64,000 bases of DNA from Streptomyces pseudovenezuelae (GTDB taxonomy: Bacteria; Actinomycetota; Actinomycetes; Streptomycetales; Streptomycetaceae): contig NZ_KQ948147.1 in the NCBI RefSeq assembly GCF_001513955.1, forward strand, positions 72,532 to 136,531. The letters run 5' to 3'. The position numbers and the translations under genes were made by a program. The notes below the pieces were generated by a model that saw nothing but the letters and a program-made list of their open reading frames with translations, was not told the origin of the DNA and searched no databases. Shown piece by piece: positions 50,108 to 59,683 of this stretch (position 1 is the stretch's first letter; every line of letters begins with the position of its first letter).

Positions 50108-50794
50108 TCAGCCCTCCCGCGGCGGCCGCCAGGCGGTGCCCAGCACACAGAAGGACGTGGGAAGTGTCGGCCCCTTCTCCGGCATCGACACCCGCCGGTA
50201 GGGGCCGAGTTCGAACCCGGCCGCCCGCAGGGCCGCGACCGGGTCACGGCCCAGATGGCAGCCGCCGTTCAGCGGCGGCCACAGCGTGCGGTCCAGGGCG
50301 CGCTGGGTGAAACGCATCGCCGGGCCGCCGCCCCTGCCGTGCTCGAAGAACCGCACGACCCCGCCGGGCCGCAGCACCCGCCGCACCTCGCCGAGCGCGC
50401 GCGGCACCTCGCGCACGCTGCACAGCACCAGTGAGATCACCACGGCGTCGAAGGCCTCGCTCTTGACGGGCAGCGCCTCCGCCGCTCCGGGGACCACGTC
50501 GACCGGCACCTCCGAGCGCAGCGCGGACTCCACCGCCAACTGCCGCAACCGGCGCTCCGGTTCGATCGCCACGACCTCGGAGACCGTGCGGGGATAGTGC
50601 GAGAAGTTCAGGCCGTTGCCCGCGCCGATCTCGATCACCCGCCCGGACAGCCCGGCGAGCAGCCGCTCCCGCACACCGGCCATGCCCATCCGGGTCTCGG
50701 CGGCGACGCTGAGCCGGGCGTAGTACCGGGCGAACAGCGGATGGTGGACGGGGTCCCGGCACACCTTGCCGGAACCGGCGGACCGCAGCGCCAT
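50108..50794 (-). CDS. SAM-dependent methyltransferase (class I)
   Basis: A 228-aa methyltransferase. Motif I is VIEIGAGNGLNFSHYP, followed by acidic VVAIEPERRL, motif IV in AFDAVVISLVLCSV, and VRRVLRPGGVVRFFEHGRG. The order of motifs, and LCSV...VRFFEH, fit small-molecule or phospholipid methyltransferases related to PmtA/UbiE. The ATG at 50794 has GGGAGG upstream. Confidence 0.85.
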   Translation of the reverse strand: MALRSAGSGKVCRDPVHHPLFARYYARLSVAAETRMGMAGVRERLLAGLSGRVIEIGAGNGLNFSHYPRTVSEVVAIEPERRLRQLAVESALRSEVPVDVVPGAAEALPVKSEAFDAVVISLVLCSVREVPRALGEVRRVLRPGGVVRFFEHGRGGGPAMRFTQRALDRTLWPPLNGGCHLGRDPVAALRAAGFELGPYRRVSMPEKGPTLPTSFCVLGTAWRPPREG

Positions 50795-50871
50795 GGCAGC
50801 CTCCCTCACCGGACAGGACTGGCCTCACAGCGATTGTCCCCCGCGGGACCCCGTCGTACCCCTGCGGGGAC

Positions 50872-51558
50872 TCACCCGACGAAGTCGCGCACCTGCTCGT
50901 AGACGCCGTGGTCGTTGTTCATGTCGGTGTGCGAGACGCAGCCGACCTCGACGTTCGTGGCCCCGCCGAGGATCGCCGTGGTGTCGGGGGTGAGGGCCTC
51001 GTCGCAGTTGGACCAGTAACTGGCGTACGCGACGCCGCCCGGCGTCTCGTCACCGGAGTTGAGGGCCGTGAGGAAGGAGCTGCCGGTGTACATCTCCGCG
51101 CACGAGGTGTACAGCCACGAGCACCAGGACGCCGTGGTCGTGCCGTGGTTGACGCCGGCGGCCGAGACGAAGTCGTCCACGTACGCGGTGCCGCCGAGGT
51201 TCTTCAGGTAGTAGCGGGCGCTCAGCGCGCCCATCGAGTGGGTGACCAGGTCGACCTTCGAGGCGCCGGTCGCCCTGAGCACCCGCTGGACCTCGCTGGC
51301 CAGCTGCTGGGCGGTGGTCACGTTCGACTGCGACCAGCTGTACGACCAGGCGTCGAGCTCGGACGCGCTGTAACCGTCCGCCTTGAAGTCGGCGATCCAG
51401 TCGTCCCAGCTGCTCGCGTCACTGCTGAGCCCGTGCACGAAGACGACGGGGTTGTGGGTCGCCGCGTGTGCGGGGACCGCGGCGAGGGGGAGTGCCAGAA
51501 GGAGAGAAGTGACCACGGCCGTGCCGGCCGCGGCGATGCGACGCCCGAAGCGCTGCAT
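50872..51558 (-). CDS. Secreted lipase/esterase (alpha/beta hydrolase)
   Basis: A 228-aa protein with a Sec signal peptide (MQRFGRRIAAAGTAVVTSLLL... ending AHAA). Mature-domain features are NPVVFVHGLSSDASSWDDWI, the nucleophile elbow THSMGA, and His in VGCVSHTDMNNDHGVYEQV. Two Cys pairs are likely disulfides. It resembles family I.4 lipases of Bacillus and streptomycete secreted lipases. The ATG at 51558 has AGGAGG 5 nt before it. It is divergent from a large LuxR regulator, echoing the lipA-lipR pairing reported in other streptomycetes. Confidence 0.85.
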   Translation of the reverse strand: MQRFGRRIAAAGTAVVTSLLLALPLAAVPAHAATHNPVVFVHGLSSDASSWDDWIADFKADGYSASELDAWSYSWSQSNVTTAQQLASEVQRVLRATGASKVDLVTHSMGALSARYYLKNLGGTAYVDDFVSAAGVNHGTTTASWCSWLYTSCAEMYTGSSFLTALNSGDETPGGVAYASYWSNCDEALTPDTTAILGGATNVEVGCVSHTDMNNDHGVYEQVRDFVG

Positions 51559-51664
51559 GATGCCTCCTGAAACGGGTGGGGTTGTCAGGAGTGTCAGCGG
51601 GGGTCTACGCGCGCCGCATCGGTGAAGTCGCCGGTCTTTACGGGTCAATTAACTCGCCAGTAAC

Positions 51665-53887
51665 GTGAGTTGTGTGGTGACTCCGGTGAACCCTCCGCAT
51701 CAGACCCGCACTTCGCCACCGCAGCCCGTGATATCGGCCCTCCCCGAGGGCGTCAGGGTGCGGCTGCTGCATTCCGTTTACGGCGATCGGCGCGCCGCCG
51801 CCGAACTCGTGACGCGGCTGACCGGCCGTCAGTCGACCGGCCTGGACCCGCTCCCCACCGACCCCGCCGACCTGGCGCCCGCCCTGCTGCGCGCGCTACG
51901 CGCGCAGATCCGGGCCCTGCCCGACGACACCCGTCTCCTCCTGCTCCTCGCGGCGGCCGACCAGTATCCGGTCGCCACCCACGCCTTCCTGCGAGCCGTC
52001 ACCGCCGCCCGCCTCGACACCCGCCCGCTGGAGACCGCGGAGGCGGCCGGCGTGGCCCACTCGGGGGCGGACGGAGTCGTCTTCCGGGACGCCTGGACGA
52101 GGATCGCCGCGTACGAGTCCGGCTCCCCGGCCGACCGCCGTGACGTGCACCGGCTGCTGGCCCGCGTGCTGCACGGCGCCGGCGAGACACCCCGCCGGTC
52201 CTGGCACCGCGGCGCGGGTGCCCTCGGTCCCAGCGGACGGCTCGCGGCGGAGCTGCGCGGCTCCGCGGACAAGGCCCGCGCCGGCGGTCGGCCGGATCTG
52301 GCGCGCGCCCTCCTGGAGCGGGCCGCCGCCCTCGGCACGGACCCCGCGCAACGCTCGCGCCTGCTGACACGTGCCGCCCTGGACGCCTGGAACGCGGGCG
52401 ACGGCGACCGGGCGCGCACGCTCGCCGCCGGCGGCACCGCCGACGAGGCCCTCGGCGGCCTGTTCGCGCTGCGCGCGGGGAACGCGACGGAGGCGTTCGA
52501 CGGTCTGCTGACGGCGCTGATCCACCGGCCGAGACCCGCCCACCCGCCGAGAGGGAACGGTTCTTCAGGCGGTGAGGAGCCGGACGATCCCGCCCGCCAC
52601 CTCCTCGCCCGTGCCACCGAGGCCGCCATCTACACCGGTGACCTGCGCCGCTGCCGGGAGGCCGCCCGCCTCGCCGACCGGCTCGGGATCGCACCGCCCG
52701 GCACGCTCGGCGGACTCGCGGCCGCCTTCGAGGGGCGCTACGAGGACGCCCGCGACCTCCTGCGCGCGGCGGCCGGGCGCTGCGGCCCCGGCGGCGACCC
52801 CACCCTCCTGGTCCACGCGGGCATCGCCGCTCTGATGCTCGGCGACCACACCGGCGCCGCCACCGCGACCCTCCGGGCCGCGGCCTCGGCCCGGGCCCGG
52901 GGCACGAGGGCCGTCATGGCACAGGCCATGGAGTTCCGTGCCTACGCCGACTTCTGGACCGGCCGCCCGCGGGCCGGACAGGCGGCGGCGACGGAGGCCC
53001 TGCACCAGGCGTACGCCACCGGACAGGACAACGGCGCCTGTCACCTCCAGGCCGCCCTCGCCATGTTCGCGGCGATCACCGGAGACGCCGACGTCTGCCG
53101 CGAACGCGCCGCCGCCGCCCGCTCCTACGCCCTCGCCCGGGGCCTCGGCCTGCCCGCCGCCCTCGCCCAGTGGGCGCTCGCCTTCCTCGACCTCACCGAC
53201 GGCCGCTTCGCCGGAGCGGCGGCCCGGCTGCGCGCCCTCGCCGGGTTCGGCCCCGGCCACGGCCACCGGGCCATCCGGCACCTGGCCACCCCGCACTACG
53301 TCGAGGCCGCCGCCCGCACCGACGACACCCGGATCGCCCGAGCCGCCCACGCCGACTACCACCGCTGGGCGACGGCCGTACGCAGCCCCGACGACCTCGC
53401 CCTGAGCGCCCGCTGCCGTGCCCTGCTGACCCCCGGTGAGGAGGCGGTCGAGCACTACCGCACCGCCCTCGACCACCACGCCCAGGGCACCCGGGACTTC
53501 GAACGCGCCCGCACCGAGCTGCTGTTCGGCAGTGCTCTGCGCCGGCTGCGCCGCCGCCCGGAGGCGCGCGACCGGCTCCGCAGCGCCCTGGAGGCCTTCG
53601 AGCACTTCGGAGCGCCCCACTGCGCGGCGCGGGCCCGCGCCGAGCTCCGCGCGCTAGGCGCCCCCGCGGCGCCGACGCACGCCGTGAACCCGGCCGCACG
53701 TCTCACCGCCCAGCAGTTGCTGGTCGCCCGCATGGTCGCCGAGGGCGCCACCAACCGCGAGATCGCCGCCCGTCTGGCGCTCAGCCCGCGCACCATCGAC
53801 CACCATCTGCGGGGCGTCTTCACCCGGTTGGGCATCCGCTCCCGCATCGAACTGGTGCGTCTCATCGCGGAGAGCGAGGTCCCCTGA
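51665..53887 (+). CDS. Large LuxR-family regulator (LAL-like, without NTPase domain)
   Basis: A 740-aa protein. The C-terminus (about 680-735) is a LuxR helix-turn-helix: LTAQQLLVARMVAEGATNREIAARLALSPRTIDHHLRGVFTRLGIRSRIELVRL. The rest is Ala/Arg-rich TPR-like helices resembling the C-terminal two-thirds of LAL regulators, but no Walker A loop is present. It therefore looks like a LAL that lost its ATPase. It starts at a GTG with no Shine-Dalgarno (51674 and 51677 are alternatives), suggesting a leaderless mRNA. It is divergent from the lipase across about 106 bp and is its likely activator. Confidence 0.85.
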   Translation: MSCVVTPVNPPHQTRTSPPQPVISALPEGVRVRLLHSVYGDRRAAAELVTRLTGRQSTGLDPLPTDPADLAPALLRALRAQIRALPDDTRLLLLLAAADQYPVATHAFLRAVTAARLDTRPLETAEAAGVAHSGADGVVFRDAWTRIAAYESGSPADRRDVHRLLARVLHGAGETPRRSWHRGAGALGPSGRLAAELRGSADKARAGGRPDLARALLERAAALGTDPAQRSRLLTRAALDAWNAGDGDRARTLAAGGTADEALGGLFALRAGNATEAFDGLLTALIHRPRPAHPPRGNGSSGGEEPDDPARHLLARATEAAIYTGDLRRCREAARLADRLGIAPPGTLGGLAAAFEGRYEDARDLLRAAAGRCGPGGDPTLLVHAGIAALMLGDHTGAATATLRAAASARARGTRAVMAQAMEFRAYADFWTGRPRAGQAAATEALHQAYATGQDNGACHLQAALAMFAAITGDADVCRERAAAARSYALARGLGLPAALAQWALAFLDLTDGRFAGAAARLRALAGFGPGHGHRAIRHLATPHYVEAAARTDDTRIARAAHADYHRWATAVRSPDDLALSARCRALLTPGEEAVEHYRTALDHHAQGTRDFERARTELLFGSALRRLRRRPEARDRLRSALEAFEHFGAPHCAARARAELRALGAPAAPTHAVNPAARLTAQQLLVARMVAEGATNREIAARLALSPRTIDHHLRGVFTRLGIRSRIELVRLIAESEVP

Positions 53888-53894
53888 AGACGTC

Positions 53895-54611
53895 TCAGGG
53901 CGCCTCGCGCACCCCGAACGCCTCCGCGTCCCACGTCCCGTCCAGCCGTGGTGCCAGCCAAGCCGGCGCCGCGGCCCGGAAGTCGGCGGGGTCCAGCCGA
54001 CCGGCACCGGCCGGGAGGGCGCCGAGCAGCGGGGCTCCGGACACCTCCGGCAGATCCCCGAGATTGCAACGCGAGGCGAGATCCGGGGAGTCGGGCCAGC
54101 TGCCGATCACCACACCCGCCAACTCCAGTTCACGGCGCCGGAGTTCACGGGCCGTCAGCTCCGTGGTGTTGAGCGTGCCCAGGCCCGCCGCCGCCACGAC
54201 CAGGACCGGCGCCCGCAGCAGCAGTGCCGCGTCGGCCAGGGTCCCGCCCTCGTCGTCGAAGCGGACGAGCAGCCCGCCCGCCCCCTCCACCAGCACCAGA
54301 TCGTGCTCGACGGCCAGCTTGGCGGCGGCCTCGGCGACCTCCGCCGGGTGCACCGGCCGGAGAGCCGCCCGCCGCGCGGCCGTCGCCGGGGCCAACGGCT
54401 CGGGAAAGCGGGCGAGTTCGGCCTTCGTCACGGCGCCCGCGAGCCGCGCCACCTCGTCGGCGTCCCCGGGCTCGTCCGGCCGTACGCCGGTCTGCGCGGC
54501 CTTCAGGACGGCGACCGTCCGTCCGGCGGCGAGCGCGGCGGCGGCGACGGCGGCCGTGGTGACGGTCTTGCCGACCTCCGTGCCCGTCCCCGTGATCACC
54601 AGTACCGGCAT
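53895..54611 (-). CDS. bioD: Dethiobiotin synthetase
   Basis: A 238-aa ATP-dependent carboxylase: P-loop ITGTGTEVGKTVTTAA at the N-terminus, LKAAQTGVRPDE, and VLVEGAGGLLVRFDDEGGTLAD. It converts 7,8-diaminopelargonic acid, CO2 and ATP to dethiobiotin. The ATG at 54611 lies 1 bp after the bioA stop codon. It converges with the LuxR gene. Confidence 0.93.
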   Translation of the reverse strand: MPVLVITGTGTEVGKTVTTAAVAAAALAAGRTVAVLKAAQTGVRPDEPGDADEVARLAGAVTKAELARFPEPLAPATAARRAALRPVHPAEVAEAAAKLAVEHDLVLVEGAGGLLVRFDDEGGTLADAALLLRAPVLVVAAAGLGTLNTTELTARELRRRELELAGVVIGSWPDSPDLASRCNLGDLPEVSGAPLLGALPAGAGRLDPADFRAAAPAWLAPRLDGTWDAEAFGVREAP

Positions 54612-54612
54612 G

Positions 54613-55896
54613 TCATCCCTCCCGGGCGGCGGCGCACACCGCGCGCGCGATCCGTGCCACGTCCCCGTCACCCGTGACGTAGGGCGGCATCGTGTAGACG
54701 AGGTCGCGGAACGGCCGCAGCCACACGCCCTCGCGCACTGCGGCCTCCGTCGCCGCCTTCATGTCGACGTCGTGGTCCAGCTGCACGACCCCGATGGCGC
54801 CGAGGACCCGTACGTCCTTCACACCCGGCAGCTCACGGGCCGGCGCCAGCCCCTCCCGCAGCCCCGCCTCGATGCGCTTGACCTCGGCGAGCCAGTCCTG
54901 CCCGAGCAGCAGCCCGATCGACGCACAGGCCACCGACGCGGCCAGCGGGTTGCCCATGAAGGTGGGGCCGTGGGCCAGCACCGGGACCTCGCCCCGCGAG
55001 ATGCCGTCGGCCACACGCGGCGTGCACAAGGTCGCCGCCATCGTCAGGTAGCCGCCGGTCAGCGCCTTGCCGACGCACATCACGTCCGGCGTCACCGCCG
55101 CGTGCTCGGCGGCGAACAGGGCGCCCGTGCGGCCGAACCCGGTCGCGATCTCGTCGAACACCAGCAGCACGTCATGCGCGTCGCAGGCCTCGCGCAGCAC
55201 CCGCAGATACGCGGGGGAGTGGAACCGCATCCCGCCCGCACCCTGCACCACCGGCTCCACGATCACCGCGGCCAGTTCGTCCGCATGCTGCTCGACCGCC
55301 GCGCGCAGCTGTTCGGCGTACGACTCCTCGTACCCGGCCGGGGGCGCGTCCACGAAGACCTGGCGGGGCAGGACCCCGGACCACAGCCCGTGCATCCCGC
55401 CCTCGGGGTCGCACACCGACATCGGCTGCCAGGTGTCACCGTGGTAGCCGCCACGCCAGGTCAGCAGCCGCTGCTTGCCCGGACGGCCCAGCGAGCGCCA
55501 GTACTGCAGGCACATCTTCACCGCGACCTCGACCGACACCGACCCCGAGTCGGCCAGGAAGACATGCTCCAGGCCGTCAGGAGACATGTCGACAAGGAGC
55601 TTCGCGAGCCGGACCGCGGGCTCGTGGGTGAGCCCGCCGAACATCACATGGCTCATCCGCCCGAGCTGCTCCCGCGCGGCCTCGTTCAGCACCGGGTGGT
55701 TGTATCCGTGGATCGCCGACCACCAGGAGGACATGCCGTCCACGAGTTCACCGGAGGGGGTGCGCAGCCGCACCCCGCTCGCCGACTCCACGACGAGCGG
55801 GTCGACCCGGCCGGGCATCGGACCGTACGGATGCCACACATGCCGCCGGTCGAGCGCCAGCAGCTCCGGTACGGGCAGGCCGGGCAGATCAGGCAT
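54613..55896 (-). CDS. bioA: Adenosylmethionine-8-amino-7-oxononanoate aminotransferase
   Basis: A 427-aa PLP aminotransferase: LVDGMSSWWSAIHGYNHPVLN, GGYHGDTWQPMSV, LLVFDEIATGFGRTG and the Schiff-base Lys in VMCVGKALTGGYLTMAATL. The WWSAIHGYNHP segment is diagnostic of BioA. It uses SAM as amino donor to make DAPA. The ATG overlaps the bioB stop by 8 bp. Confidence 0.95.
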   Translation of the reverse strand: MPDLPGLPVPELLALDRRHVWHPYGPMPGRVDPLVVESASGVRLRTPSGELVDGMSSWWSAIHGYNHPVLNEAAREQLGRMSHVMFGGLTHEPAVRLAKLLVDMSPDGLEHVFLADSGSVSVEVAVKMCLQYWRSLGRPGKQRLLTWRGGYHGDTWQPMSVCDPEGGMHGLWSGVLPRQVFVDAPPAGYEESYAEQLRAAVEQHADELAAVIVEPVVQGAGGMRFHSPAYLRVLREACDAHDVLLVFDEIATGFGRTGALFAAEHAAVTPDVMCVGKALTGGYLTMAATLCTPRVADGISRGEVPVLAHGPTFMGNPLAASVACASIGLLLGQDWLAEVKRIEAGLREGLAPARELPGVKDVRVLGAIGVVQLDHDVDMKAATEAAVREGVWLRPFRDLVYTMPPYVTGDGDVARIARAVCAAAREG

Positions 55897-57061
55897 TGGG
55901 CGCGAGATCCGTTCCGGCGCCTCGACGGCGTACGGCGACGAGATCGGTCCGCGCCTCGTTGGCGGGGGCGGCCGGGGCCGCCGTACCGCAGACGCCGCCG
56001 CCCTCGTGGGACCCGCAGCCAGCGGACTCGTGCGAGCCGCAGCCGCCCCCGGCCGTCGCCCGGTGCTCCGGCAGGGTCACCTCGCCCGCGCCCTCCACCT
56101 CGAAGCCGGCGTCGGCGATCATCTCCAGGTCGGCCTTGCCGGCCTGGCCCTCGGTGGTGAGGTAGTCGCCGAGGAAGATCGAGTTGGCGAGGTTCAGGGC
56201 GAGGGGCTGCATCGTGCGCAGATGTACCTCGCGGCCGCCGGCGATACGCACCTCGACGTCCGGGCAGACGAAGCGGACCATCGCGAGGATGCGCAGGCAG
56301 CGCTGCGGGGTGAGGTTCCACTCCTTGGCCAGCGGGGTGCCCTCGACCGGGATCAGGAAGTTCACCGGAACCGAGTCGGGGTCCAGCTCGCGCAGCGAGT
56401 AGACGACGTCGACCAGGTCCTCGTCGCTCTCGCCCATGCCGGCGATCAGACCCGAGCAGGCGGACAGACCGGCCGCGTGCGCCTTGGTCACGGTGTCGAC
56501 CCGGTCGGCGTAGGTGTGGGTGGTCGTGATGTCGCCGTAGGTCGACTCGGACGTGTTGAGGTTGTGGTTGTAGGCGTCCGCACCCGCCTCGCGCAGCCGC
56601 TCGGCCTGGCCGTCGGAGAGCAGACCGAGACAGGCGCACACCTCGACGCCCTCGTTCTGCTCCTTGATCGCCTTGATGGTGCCGGCGACCCGGTCCACGT
56701 CACGGTCGGTCGGACCGCGCCCGGACGCCACCAGACAGACCCGCTTGGCGCCGCCCGCGAGGCCGGCCGCCGCGGCCTGGGACGCCTCGTCCGGCTTGAG
56801 CCAGGTGTACTTCAGGATGCCGGTCGAGGAGCCCAGCCGCTGGGAGCAGTAGGAGCAGTCCTCGGGGCACAGCCCGGACTTCAGGTTGACGAGATAGTTG
56901 AGTTTCACCCGCCGTCCGAACCAGTGCCGGCGCACCTTTCCGGCCGCGGCCACCACGTCGAGCAGGTCGTCGTCGGAGGTGGCCAGCACGGCCAGCGCCT
57001 CCTCGCGGGTCGGCAGCTCGCGCCGAAGCCCCTTGTCCACCAGCGTGTTCAGCAGGTCCAT
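55889..57061 (-). CDS. bioB: Biotin synthase with Cys/His-rich C-terminal tail
   Basis: A 390-aa radical-SAM enzyme. The [4Fe-4S] Cys triad is C65-C69-C72 (CPEDCSYC). YNHNLNTSESTYGDITTTHTY and IAGGREVHLR supply further BioB signatures and the [2Fe-2S] ligands. It inserts sulfur into dethiobiotin. After about residue 330 there is a Gly/Cys/His-rich tail with two GCGSHE units and a VCG, which E. coli-type BioB lacks. The ATG at 57061 is chosen; upstream frame is intergenic. First gene of bioB-A-D, divergent from bioF. Confidence 0.93.
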   Translation of the reverse strand: MDLLNTLVDKGLRRELPTREEALAVLATSDDDLLDVVAAAGKVRRHWFGRRVKLNYLVNLKSGLCPEDCSYCSQRLGSSTGILKYTWLKPDEASQAAAAGLAGGAKRVCLVASGRGPTDRDVDRVAGTIKAIKEQNEGVEVCACLGLLSDGQAERLREAGADAYNHNLNTSESTYGDITTTHTYADRVDTVTKAHAAGLSACSGLIAGMGESDEDLVDVVYSLRELDPDSVPVNFLIPVEGTPLAKEWNLTPQRCLRILAMVRFVCPDVEVRIAGGREVHLRTMQPLALNLANSIFLGDYLTTEGQAGKADLEMIADAGFEVEGAGEVTLPEHRATAGGGCGSHESAGCGSHEGGGVCGTAAPAAPANEARTDLVAVRRRGAGTDLAPNA

Positions 57062-57210
57062 GAGAGCCGATCCTGTCCTACGGACCCGCTTCCGGCCAAG
57101 GTAGGGATCGAACAACTCACCCGCTTTGACGTGTGGGTATTGCCACACCGTGGGTAGCGTTTGCTGCCGCTAGGGTCTGTCCGTTGTCTACAAAAGCCCC
57201 GGAGGACCCC

Positions 57211-58338
57211 ATGGCGTTCGGCTGGATCGACGAGCAGGCGGCGGCGCGCCGGCGGGCCGGACTCGTACGGACCCTGCGGCCACGCCCGGCCGACTCGCCG
57301 CTGCTCGATCTCGCGAGCAACGACTACCTGGGCCTGGCCCGTCATCCCGAGGTCGTGGCGGGCGCCGTAGCCGCCGCGCGGACCTGGGGCGGCGGCGCCA
57401 CCGGGTCCCGGCTCGTCACCGGCACCACCGAGCTGCACAGCGAACTCGAACGCGAACTGGCCGACTTCTGCGGCTTCGAGGCCGCGCTGGTCTTCTCCTC
57501 CGGTTACGCGGCCAACCTCGCCGCCGTCACCGCCCTCGCGCCGCACGGCTCGCTGATCGTCTCCGACGCGGGCAACCACGCCTCCCTCATCGACGGCTGC
57601 CGGCTGGCCCGCGGCACCACCCAGGTGGTGGCGCACGCCGACCCGGACGCGGTGCGCAAGGCGCTCGGCACCCACGAAGGACCCGCCCTCGCGGTGTCCG
57701 ACACGGTCTTCTCGGTCGACGGCGACGCGGCTCCCCTGGCCGGCCTAGCCGAGGCATGCCGGGAGCACGGCGCGGGCCTGGTCGTCGACGACGCCCACGG
57801 CGTGGGTGTGCTCGGCGCCGGCGGCCGCGGGGCCCCGCACGCGGCGGGACTCGCGGGCGCCGACGACGTGGTCGTCACGGTCACGCTGTCCAAGTCGCTC
57901 GGCAGCCAGGGCGGCGCCGTCCTCGGCCCCGCACGGGTCGTCGAACACCTGGTCAACGCGGCACGGACGTTCATCTTCGACACCGGTCTGGCCCCCGCCG
58001 CGGCGGGGGCCGCCCTCGCGGCCCTGCGGCTGCTCGGCCGTGAGCCCGAGCGGGCCACGCGTGCGCGCGAGGTGGCGACCGCACTGCACGCACGCCTGAC
58101 CGCCGCGGGTCTGGAAGCGGTACGTCCGGACGCCGCGGTGGTCTCCGTGCGCGCGCCCTCTCCGGAGGAGGCCGTTCAGTGGGCGGCCGACTGCCGTGCC
58201 GCCGGGCTCTTGGTGGGCTGTTTCCGGCCCCCTTCCGTGCCCGACGGCATCTCACGGCTCAGGCTGACCGCCCGCGCGGACCTCTCCGAGGAGCAGATCG
58301 AACGCGCTGTACGAGTGATCGGCGGAACACGACCATGA
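57211..58338 (+). CDS. bioF: 8-amino-7-oxononanoate synthase
   Basis: A 375-aa alpha-oxoamine synthase: LLDLASNDYLGLARHPEVV, GGGATGSRLVTGTTELHSELE, FSSGYAANL, VVDDAHGVGVLG and the PLP Lys in VTVTLSKSLGSQGGAV. It condenses pimeloyl-CoA/ACP with alanine. The ATG at 57211 has GGAGG upstream. It faces the bioB-A-D operon across a 149-bp spacer; no clear BioQ or BirA operator was recognised there. Confidence 0.95.
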   Translation: MAFGWIDEQAAARRRAGLVRTLRPRPADSPLLDLASNDYLGLARHPEVVAGAVAAARTWGGGATGSRLVTGTTELHSELERELADFCGFEAALVFSSGYAANLAAVTALAPHGSLIVSDAGNHASLIDGCRLARGTTQVVAHADPDAVRKALGTHEGPALAVSDTVFSVDGDAAPLAGLAEACREHGAGLVVDDAHGVGVLGAGGRGAPHAAGLAGADDVVVTVTLSKSLGSQGGAVLGPARVVEHLVNAARTFIFDTGLAPAAAGAALAALRLLGREPERATRAREVATALHARLTAAGLEAVRPDAAVVSVRAPSPEEAVQWAADCRAAGLLVGCFRPPSVPDGISRLRLTARADLSEEQIERAVRVIGGTRP

Positions 58339-58378
58339 GTCGGCGTGACACGGCCGTGCGCCGAACGGACGGAAACGG

Positions 58379-58600
58379 TCAGAACGCGCGGACGAAGCCC
58401 GCCCAGCTCTCGGGGGAGAAGAGCAGCGCGGGTCCGTCCGGGTCCTTGGAGTCGCGTACGGCGAGCAGCCCGGCACACGGCCCGGCCGACGGCCTCGCTG
58501 TCTCGACGCAGTTGTTCGCCCCGGTGCTGTAGCTGCTGCGCAGCCAGCGCACTTCGGGCAATCGGGTACTGGAGATTACGTTCCGAGGCAATGCGGACAT
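58379..58600 (-). CDS. DUF397 domain protein
   Basis: A 73-aa protein: VRWLRSSYSTGANNCVETA...LLAVRDSKDPDGPALLFSPESWAGFVRAF is the DUF397 pattern. These small proteins partner XRE regulators in streptomycetes and are sometimes likened to antitoxins. It is 9 bp downstream of its XRE partner. Confidence 0.9.
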   Translation of the reverse strand: MSALPRNVISSTRLPEVRWLRSSYSTGANNCVETARPSAGPCAGLLAVRDSKDPDGPALLFSPESWAGFVRAF

Positions 58601-58609
58601 GGTGCCTCC

Positions 58610-59470
58610 TTACGCGCCGTCACCCATCCCGGCGAGGTAATCCAACGAGTCCTCGGGCGAAAGGGCGTGGATCCGAAGGGTGTTGAAGGCCTCGGTGTAG
58701 GCCTGGAGGTCTTCTTTCCGTTCGAGGTAGAGGCTACTCGTCAAGTGGTCGAGAACAACCACATCCAGATCAGAAGTGCGCGAAAATGAGAAGATTACGA
58801 AAGGCCCAGTGATACCCACATGCGCCCCGGCAGTGAACGGCAGTACCTGCAGCCGCACTTGAGGAAGCCGCGCAGCCTCCAGGAGCCGCTCGCGCTGACG
58901 GGCCATCACCTCGGGACCGCCGACCTCCCGCCGCAGCACCGCCTCGTCCAGGACCGCGCTCAACTCCAGGGGCGGCTGCGCCCGAAGGATGTCCTGCCGG
59001 GCCAGCCGGACCTCGACCAGCGCGTCGAGACGTTCGTCGTCGAGACCGTCCACCGCGGCCCGGGTCACCGCGCGGGCGTACTCGGGCGTCTGGAGCAGTC
59101 CCGGTACGACCGAGGTCTCCAGCGTGCGCATCGCGCTCGCCTGGGACTCCAGACTGATGAAGTCCCGGTACGTCGGCGGCAGGACGCCCCGGTACGCGTG
59201 CCACCAATGGTGCCGGCCGCCGCCCTCGTCGGAGCCCGCCAATACCAGCAGCAGCTCCCGCAGATTCGCGTCCCCCACGCGGTAGGCGTCGAGAAGTAAC
59301 CGCACATCGGCCGGTTTCACCCCGCTGGCACCGGTCTCGATGCGGCTCACCTTCGACTGGTGCCAGCCCACGAGCCGGGCCGCCTCACCGCTGGTGAGCC
59401 CCGCACCGGCGCGCAACGCACGCAGTTCGGCGCCCAGTTTCCGCCGGCGCACCGCGGGGCCGTGCTGCAT
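58610..59470 (-). CDS. XRE-family regulator with DUF5753
   Basis: A 286-aa protein. The helix-turn-helix (about 10-70) is LGAELRALRAGAGLTSGEAARLVGWHQSKVSRIETGASGVKPADVRLLLDAY. The DUF5753 domain has LLQTPEYARAV and FVIFSFSRTSDLDVVVLDHLTSSLYLE. It works with the DUF397 partner and probably with the divergent anti-sigma-type ATPase. Such trios influence development and antibiotic production in Streptomyces. Confidence 0.9.
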   Translation of the reverse strand: MQHGPAVRRRKLGAELRALRAGAGLTSGEAARLVGWHQSKVSRIETGASGVKPADVRLLLDAYRVGDANLRELLLVLAGSDEGGGRHHWWHAYRGVLPPTYRDFISLESQASAMRTLETSVVPGLLQTPEYARAVTRAAVDGLDDERLDALVEVRLARQDILRAQPPLELSAVLDEAVLRREVGGPEVMARQRERLLEAARLPQVRLQVLPFTAGAHVGITGPFVIFSFSRTSDLDVVVLDHLTSSLYLERKEDLQAYTEAFNTLRIHALSPEDSLDYLAGMGDGA

Positions 59471-59683
59471 GCGCTCCTCCTTACTCCTTATGAGCCGCCC
59501 AAATACGGTCTCGCGTCGCAGAGTTCACCGCTTCGAGCGACAGATATATGCACATCTTGGTGGATCGGCACCCGTCACAGCCTCCGTGATGGCACTCTGG
59601 CGATGAACCACCAGTCCGGGACCGTACTCGAACCATCCGCACCGTGTCGGACTCCGGTCCCGTGGGAAAGGGACGACGTCGCC

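Noticed and set aside
57062..57210. Search for a biotin-repressor operator between bioB and bioF
   Set aside because: The only short palindrome noticed, TTGTCTACAA, does not match a known BirA or BioQ site well enough to report as a feature.
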